DNA from: Chrysemys picta bellii
Taxonomy: Eukaryota; Chordata; Testudines; Emydidae
Length of the DNA: 64,000 bases
NCBI RefSeq assembly: GCF_011386835.1
Contig: NC_088792.1
Span: forward strand, 109,898,421-109,962,420
Direction: 5' to 3'
Positions within the stretch are counted from its first letter, which is position 1, and every line of letters begins with the position of its first letter. This document shows, in pieces, positions 58,081 through 64,000 of the stretch. A program made the translations under genes and the position numbers. Under the pieces are notes generated by a model. The model was not told the origin of the DNA and made no database searches. It saw nothing but the letters and a program-made list of their open reading frames with translations.

Positions 58081-58756
58081 GTCCACAGACACAGCCCTGT
58101 GGCCTGATGGGATATGGCACAGTTCTGGCTTTCAGATATTTTGGTTGACTATCAGGTTTAATGTTCAATGTCACAGTGATTCCCTTCATACTTCCCAGAT
58201 CCTGTCCAAAAACAGCAGCATGTTTCCTTAGTATAGCGGTCAGACTGGTGTCTTCTTTCATTATTCCGTACACTTCTGCCCAGTTCAACTGAATCTTCCT
58301 AAGCCAAGACCTACTCATTAAGGCTGGGTAATTACCTCTCACCACAAACAGTGGCAATTTAGCAGCCTGTCCATTGAGCTCCAGCTTAACATCAGTAGTG
58401 CCCAACATGGGCATAGCTTCTCCCATATATGCCTTCAGAACAGTTTTTGTTGCCTTAAGTGGAAGATGCTGTAGCTTTTCTTTATACCCAGTCTCAGAGA
58501 CCAGCGAGACAGCTGCACTGGTATCCAGTTCCATGTGAAAAGGTTTGCTGTCCAACAACAGGGTTACCCAGTATTCATGTGAGCCCACTGCCAAAGACAA
58601 AGCGTGGAGTGGCACTTCCTCTTGTGAGGAGGTGTCATCATAAGTCTTCTCTAGGGTATGCAGGTTTCCCTTTTTTGTCGGCCAGACCACAGGCCTCTTT
58701 TTCTTTTGTTTGCAGGCACACTCCATGTGTCCCTTTTTGCCACAGTGTTGACACAC
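58070..58756 (-). pseudogene. Gypsy nucleocapsid end, protease and RT start
   Basis: The 228-aa ORF begins with a CCHC knuckle (CQHCGKKGHMECAC), a basic stretch and a retropepsin-like domain. Its active site reads LDTSAA (residues 77-82), where Asp-Thr/Ser-Gly is expected, so the Gly after Asp-Thr has become Ser and catalysis is doubtful. Residues about 160-215 match the region just before the RT fingers (VFGQDLGSMKG ... ARTVPY). The RT palm, RNase H and integrase are missing. The upstream gag ORF is in a different frame, ended by a stop inside its first knuckle. Confidence 0.8.
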
Positions 58757-58771
58757 CAGGTCCCTACACCA

Positions 58772-59656
58772 TCATTCTGATGCATGGTGAGCTGGTTTAC
58801 CACAGTGGTAACACTCCTGACTCCGCACAGTTTTGTGGGTAGGTTCTTGTGACACCTTATGCACCCTACAGGATGCACCGATGTATTGCGCCTCCTTTGT
58901 AGCCAGTTCCATGGAGACTGCAATATCAACAGCCTTCTGTAAGGTAAGCTGAGCCTCTGACAATAGGTGCTTCCATATAGCTTCACTGTGCAGGCCACAC
59001 TCTAACCTGTCATGTAGGGCATTTAATATCTCCTTAAATTCATGGTGTTCCACAAGTTTTTTCAAAGTTGGTACAAATTGTACAACTGTTTCATCTTCTT
59101 TTTGGTCTCTTTTGTGGAACCTATATCTTTCAGCAATTACCAATGGTTTTGGAGAAAAATGGGATCCCAGGATTTCCACAATGTCACTGTAAGATATGGT
59201 CTCTGGCTTAACAGGGTGTGGTAAGCTGCGTAGCAGGGAGTAGGTCTTAGCCCCTACAACACTTAAGAATACTGGCACCTTCTTCTCTTCTGTAATGTCG
59301 TTTGCAATAACAAAAAGCTCAAAACGCTCAGTATATATGTGCCATTGCACTGTAGTCTCCTCAAAAGGTTCCAGCAGCCCCGTAAGTGTAGCCATAGTTT
59401 TAGTTCCAGATTGCATAGTCAGTGAAAACAAGCCAGTTCTCACCCCCTTCCAACAGCTAAAAGGTTTTGTTTTGTTTTGTACCTTGACTTCTACTTCCTT
59501 CTGTTGCTGGGGGAGCACAGGAATTCCATCCTTGTCGCCACTTTGTTGTATCCTTGGGGGTAGCAGTTTTAGGAAGAAATCATTTGAGAAACAGAGAGCT
59601 GTAAATCTTGAAAGCAGCCATTTATTGCCACACACTGAACTAACCAAACCAGCCAA
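58772..59656 (-). pseudogene. Gypsy gag
   Basis: This 294-aa minus ORF has a long Retrotrans_gag-type capsid core (about residues 110-235: 'RFELFVIANDITEEKK', 'VFLSVVGAKTYSLLRSL', 'ERYRFHKRDQKEDETV') and the start of a first CCHC knuckle (CYHCGKPAHHASE). A stop then replaces the last Cys. The first ~85 residues lie in LTR/leader sequence, so the true start is probably an internal ATG such as residue 81 or 88. Capsid proteins of this kind package element RNA. The core reads without breaks, so decay is modest. Confidence 0.82.
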
Positions 59657-59941
59657 AACTGGCTGGGCTAACCCCTAATAATCTAACTCAGTTGCCATAG
59701 CAACAACAAGGTTCTATTACCACGACAACCAAATATACAGCATATATTTACACTAAAGTATGTATAATATTTTTTCACAAATATTGAAATTTGATAATTG
59801 TCATTAAAGGAATTATAATTAATCTCCCCCTTTCCTCCAAATGCTCACTTATGGAAATATTTATTTATTAGTTGAAATTACAGAATTAGACAAAGCTCAA
59901 AGCCTATGTTGATGTCACTAGGCATAGCTACCAGGTAACTC

Positions 59942-59957
59942 GGGGGGGGGGGGGGGG
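59942..59957 (+). repeat. Poly-G run
   Basis: About 16 consecutive G; likely length-variable and hard to sequence. Confidence 0.9.
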
Positions 59958-60028
59958 AGGGTGGAAGGCCATAAGTGCCAATGAAACCTCCCTGCTCTGG
60001 GTCTAAGTGAGCCACAGTAACTCCATCT

Positions 60029-60495
60029 TGTGAACTTTAACCTACCTACATGCTGACAGCCTAAAAGCAGAATATGTAATGGTCAGCTTTTTAGCAGACA
60101 GCTGCAGTTTCGCTCACACTAGCAGAACTTTTAGTGATAACGAGGGGAAAAGGAGGAGGGAAAGGCCTACTAAGTAGAGTTTGCAAGGTCGAAGATAAGC
60201 ATGCGGACGAGAGCTTTTCTCACACGCCACAATGTAATGCCTGCTGTAACCGCTGTTGGGCAGGGAGGGGTAAGGGTGGAAGAGAACAAAGGCTTGTATA
60301 CAAACAGCTTGGAATATAAAATGGGAGACTTGCTTGTATTTGCTGCGCTTGATTTGAGACATGCTGGTCTCCTAGTGCCTATTCAGAGCTCTCGAATAAA
60401 TTTGGTTTGCTTCTCCACCCTGGTGTGTCTATTGGTGCGACGCACACCGGGTAACGAACCCTGTTGCCCCCTCGGGGTCCTCTGGGCCGGCAACA
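60029..60495 (+). mobile_element. LTR of a retrovirus-like element
   Basis: TATA box ATATAAAA at 60314-60321, AATAAA at 60395-60400, then a GC-richer tail ending GGGCCGGCAACA at 60495. The start TGTGAACTTT is a guess, and no target duplication was found. No coding remains adjoin it, so it is probably solo. Unlike the TGTGA...TCACA LTRs elsewhere, it resembles alpha/beta-type retroviral LTRs. Confidence 0.6.
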
Positions 60496-60499
60496 CCTA

Positions 60500-60690
60500 G
60501 ATCCAAACACACCCAAACTTTGGGAAAATTCAGATCCAGGTCTAGAGATTCATCTAAACTTTGCACCTATGACTCTATTAGGGGCCAAACCAAAGCCTGG
60601 ATCTGCATCAACCTGAACTTTGGGAAAGTCTCGATCCAAATCTGGATCTGCATCCAAACATTGTGGCTGAGGCTTATCTCCATTTCAAAT
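60500..60690. repeat. Short repeated AACTTTGGGAAA motif region
   Basis: ACTTTGGGAAA(A/G)T and GGATCTGCATC/GATCCAGGTCT words recur three times, probably a decayed dispersed repeat. An A-rich tract (60691-60722) follows. Confidence 0.5.
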
Positions 60691-60722
60691 CTTAAAAAAA
60701 AAAACAAAAAAAAAACAAAAAA

Positions 60723-63049
60723 ATCCTACTGCAATTTCTTTTATTAAGTCATGCCAACACTGTGATCTCAATCCAGTTCCAAGTAAGGAAATGACAGAGT
60801 TTTGGCATGCAACAGTGGCAACGAATCACAGAAATAGTCTCTCTTTTACCACTGAACAGGAGACTTTATTAAGATAGAAAAAACCGTATTATTCATAAAG
60901 TTACTTTCTCTTTCTCTCTCTCTGCTTCATTGTGGATCTTTTGCTTAAGACCATTTCTAGACCCCTCCCCACACCTCTGGTTCCTGCTACACATGGAAAG
61001 AAACGGGACACACATCATCACACCATATACTTCAACGGAAGCAGACCCTACATCCCCACATCTCTCCTCCTCTCTCTTGCTGAACTACTTTGCCTTCCTT
61101 GTTGTTGTTGTTTTTTTTAATTCTAATTAAACATACTTCAGTATCTACTAAAGTAATCTCAGTGAAGTAGCTGGAGGCAATGTCTTCATTTGCTTCTTGG
61201 CGAAAGCTTTGAAAACTAGTGTTTGTGACTTTCTCCAGTCAATTGAGATCAGACACTTATTTAGGAATGAATAGCTGGCATCATGCCTGAAAAGAACTGC
61301 TCTCTTTTAAATGTACACATCCCACCCTGATATAATTTCATTTGCGTGTCCTATCATGTTTGCTTTGAGAGTTTACCATTCTAATTAAGATACAGTAGCT
61401 GTAAATGGTATCAATTTTACTCTTTTTTCTCTTGATAGCCCTACCACCAGACACAGGTTTTGTTATGCTCTGATCTGCAGGTATTTATTGACACATTACT
61501 ATATTTAGCAGTCCTTTTTAATTGTATACTTGAACTACTTTTTGAGGAAAGTCAGTGTCTCATAAAATCTGACACCCTTAAATCTGAGTAGTACCTTATT
61601 CTGAGCTAGAATTTCACATCCCATACTCAGCTGTTTGTGGGAGCACGGCCTCCATAGCAGCCCTGCTTGGTCCTGCTCAGACTGTGACCCTAGCCCTAAA
61701 GAGAAGAAGGGGCTAAACACTCAATATTCCCCGCTATGAGGGGACACAGAGGAGCAGGAAGTGGAAGGACCTCTGGCTCCACTCTTCTACTCATCAGTCA
61801 GAATAACTGGCCAGGTGAAGATGGGGAGTAAGCTGTTCCATAAAAGAAGGTGGGGTAATGTACTTGTATCCCAGAAAAAGGGTAGAGCTGTCTGAGTCAC
61901 AATTAATTCTTTGGTAAAGTTGGTCAGAATTTTAAGAATGGCTCTTTGATCAACCTTTGAGTTCACAGGAAGTTTGGAATTTTTTGTTCTCATTCGATCT
62001 TGGAACAGGAAAAAAAAAACAAAATAGTGGGTTTTCCTGCAACATGGAAAATCCAGTTACAGCTCAGCTCTATTCTCTAGTCCATACCCTGGACAATCTA
62101 GCCTTCTATGAGTAGTTCCACTGCAATCAATGGGACTAGAAAAGTAAGGTACAGTTCACCATTAGTAAGAGAAGCAGAGGCTAATCTAAAGTAAACTACT
62201 ATTTCTTTCTCTCCTTCTTAAATATTAGAGAATGTCAGTACCCTCTAATTAAAATACAGCAAATTAAAATACAGGTTTTTTTCAGACATAATATTGAAGG
62301 ATAATAATTAGAGATTAGCCTGCTTTGTTGTCATTTTGAAGTAAAAGCTGAATTAAACTGACTCAGAAATCACAAATATGTACACAAACAGCAGAACTAC
62401 AACCGGGTTTAAATTTGTTTCAGATTAGCATCCAAAATATTAATCCAATCTACCCCACCCACATAGGGCTCCAACTAATCCCCATTTCTGACTTGTGACC
62501 CAGTCAACTGATATTCGTACTCTGATTTAGTGTATGTGAAGTGGTTTAGATAAAAATAAGAGTCAGTTTCTTCCCATAACTTGAAACGTACCTAAAGTTC
62601 ACTTATTTAATATACAGAAAAATCAGTTAGCTTTTAGATTTTTGATTTGTGTCATGATTATCTGAAATCACAGTCTGTCTTAAACTGAAGGTGTTTTATT
62701 AAAGGAAACAGCTACAAACTACAGCAGGAAACAAACAGGCTTCCATAGCAGCTTAGTTTACTTTCTTTATGGAAATATCCTCTTAGCCCCATTGAAATTT
62801 TTCACTGCATACAGACATTGAGTGGCTAACTGTTATTTATAGATGTGAATACTACAGCTGTGCGGAAGATGGAAGTTCTATTTCATGAAGGACTGTGAGA
62901 TTTCAAAATTGGGCTTCATTCCAGTAAGCAATACGACTAACATTCATCACACATGATTCCCTTTGTGTGTACCATAGAGTGTTTTGTTATGGGAGGGTTT
63001 TTGTTTTTATATAAATATGTACACACTGCTATGTCTTTATATTAGAAGG
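60723..63049. other. Non-coding stretch
   Basis: No gene recognised. There is a CT-rich tract at 60905-60925. The ORFs are short and without domains. Confidence 0.35.
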
Positions 63050-63850
63050 CAGGTTGAAGAAGCATGCCTTGTGCTTGCAGTGGAGCATGAGTCCTTAGTT
63101 CCGGAGGGAATTTGTTCCATAGTCTCAGACTGACCTCTAAGAAAGCTCTATCTCCTGCACAGATGAGTTTTATCCTTGCTGTATAAAGTTCCATTGTGCC
63201 TAAAAATTGGCATTCTCAAGCATGATCCTTATTTTAGAGCTTTAGGCGATCTGGCCCTGGGCCATTGTGGGCCTTGAAGATAATAACTAAGGCCTTGAAC
63301 TTGATATTCTATGGTAGAGCAAGGGATACAGGTCTGATATGCTTGCAATAGCCCATGTTTCTGAGTAGATGTGCTGCAGTCTGTTTCCAAAGGGCTGGTG
63401 GCTTCATGCTTAGCTATGACATTGCTGTAGACCTGACAGGAGGTGACAAAGGCATGTAAAGCCAAGGCAAGTTTATCCTCTGGGAGTATAGGATGCAATC
63501 CTTTAAACAATTGGAGATAATAGTATTATTTAGAGGTGCTGCTCAATGAAAACTTAAGGACTCATTATCATAGTATCTGAGAGCCCCACAATCAATTAAT
63601 GGATTTTATCCTTGCAATTCCATTGCATCAATGAGGAATCCAGGAACACTGCTACTTTCCCTTCAATATTCTTTGGCTGCATTCCTCTACAAAGGACTTA
63701 AACCATTTTAGTTTGTTCCCCTGGTCCATTGAAACTTTTCTCAGAAAGGAGAGCAGTATCTCATGGTTGATCATGTCAACTACTGTGAAAAGGACAAAAA
63801 GGATGAAAATGGATGTTTGGACATTGTACTGATCATGTAAGGACTAAATA
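63050..63850. repeat. Ancient repeat remains, possibly LINE 3' UTR
   Basis: 63090-63330 (GGAGGGAATTTGTTCCATAG, GGGCCTTGAAGATAATAACTAAGGCCTTGAACTTG) and 63715-63810 (AGGAGAGCAGTATCTCATGG, TCATGTCAACTACTGTGAAAAGGAC) resemble widely shared vertebrate repeat text that I associate with old LINE tails. The 93-aa minus ORF inside is not a gene. Confidence 0.4.
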
Positions 63851-64000
63851 CTTTACAGATCTTGTAAGGTTCAATCACTTTGGAGATCATGTAAGGACCA
63901 ATCACTTATGGTGTCACCTTACCTACATTTCAAGTTTAGCAGTTCAGGGTGTTCTCAAATAGCCCAAACACTCCATCTCCAACACATGCCTGCCATACCC

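Larger units (their letters stand above)
58070..59760 (-). mobile_element. Ty3/Gypsy retrotransposon, 5' half
   Basis: On the minus strand come a 5' LTR end, primer-binding site, gag, protease and the first part of RT, ending abruptly near 58080. The LTR inner end is ...GGATACAACA at 59544, followed three bases later by a TGGCGACAAGG primer-binding site (59540-59530). AATAAA lies at 59626-59621. The outer LTR end was not fixed. Confidence 0.85.

Noticed and set aside
63229..63510. 93-aa minus ORF as a gene
   Set aside because: Overlaps text that resembles an old dispersed repeat and has no domain.

Overview
This window is vertebrate nuclear DNA, most likely from a cryptodiran turtle. The strongest evidence is a tRNA-derived SINE with intact A and B boxes and a CR1-type tail (17428-17605, and a minus copy at 44388-44570), which matches the cryptodiran 'tortoise polIII/SINE' family as I know it. 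Several CR1 LINE families, Penelope elements, and many short Harbinger and hAT elements with the TIR styles common in turtles agree with this. I find no convincing host gene exon, tRNA, rRNA or CRISPR array. Nearly every recognisable feature is a transposable element or a remnant of one, set in AT-rich non-coding DNA that may be an intergenic desert or a large intron.

Layout. 0-9 kb: a Penelope-like retroelement with one intact ORF (RT plus GIY-YIG endonuclease) and a hammerhead-like 3' motif, then MITEs, a decayed CR1 and a fragment of an LTR. 10-21 kb: L2 and CR1 LINE fragments, nested MITEs, MIR, the diagnostic SINE and two short Penelope insertions. 21.7-27.3 kb: a heavily broken endogenous retrovirus (gag-, integrase- and doubtful env-like remains), its middle replaced by a MITE and an antisense solo LTR. 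29.5-34 kb: CR1 pieces and a degenerate APE-type non-LTR retrotransposon with a clean hAT MITE inside it. 35-42.4 kb: hAT MITEs and two solo LTRs with exact 5-bp target duplications, one holding a GC-rich hairpin MITE. 51.4-58 kb: a nested hAT/G-rich minisatellite compound, a 720-bp hAT-like element, a minimal Penelope insertion and CR1 debris. 58-60.5 kb: a minus-strand Ty3/Gypsy fragment and one more LTR. 60.5-64 kb: old low-copy-looking sequence.

The centrepiece is a complete PIF/Harbinger DNA transposon (45482-50337) inserted in an antisense LTR. It has terminal inverted repeats, an uninterrupted 427-aa DDE transposase, a convergent two-exon Myb/SANT (trihelix) gene whose splice sites are readable and keep the frame, and a third short ORF. 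That ORF lies on the opposite strand inside the Myb gene's intron, with an optimal Kozak context and its own polyadenylation signal. The third protein looks BEN-like to me and is not part of the usual two-gene Harbinger plan, so it is the best candidate for something undescribed. In the expected arrangement the Myb protein binds the subterminal TCGAA-rich repeats and recruits the transposase; the role of the third protein is unknown.
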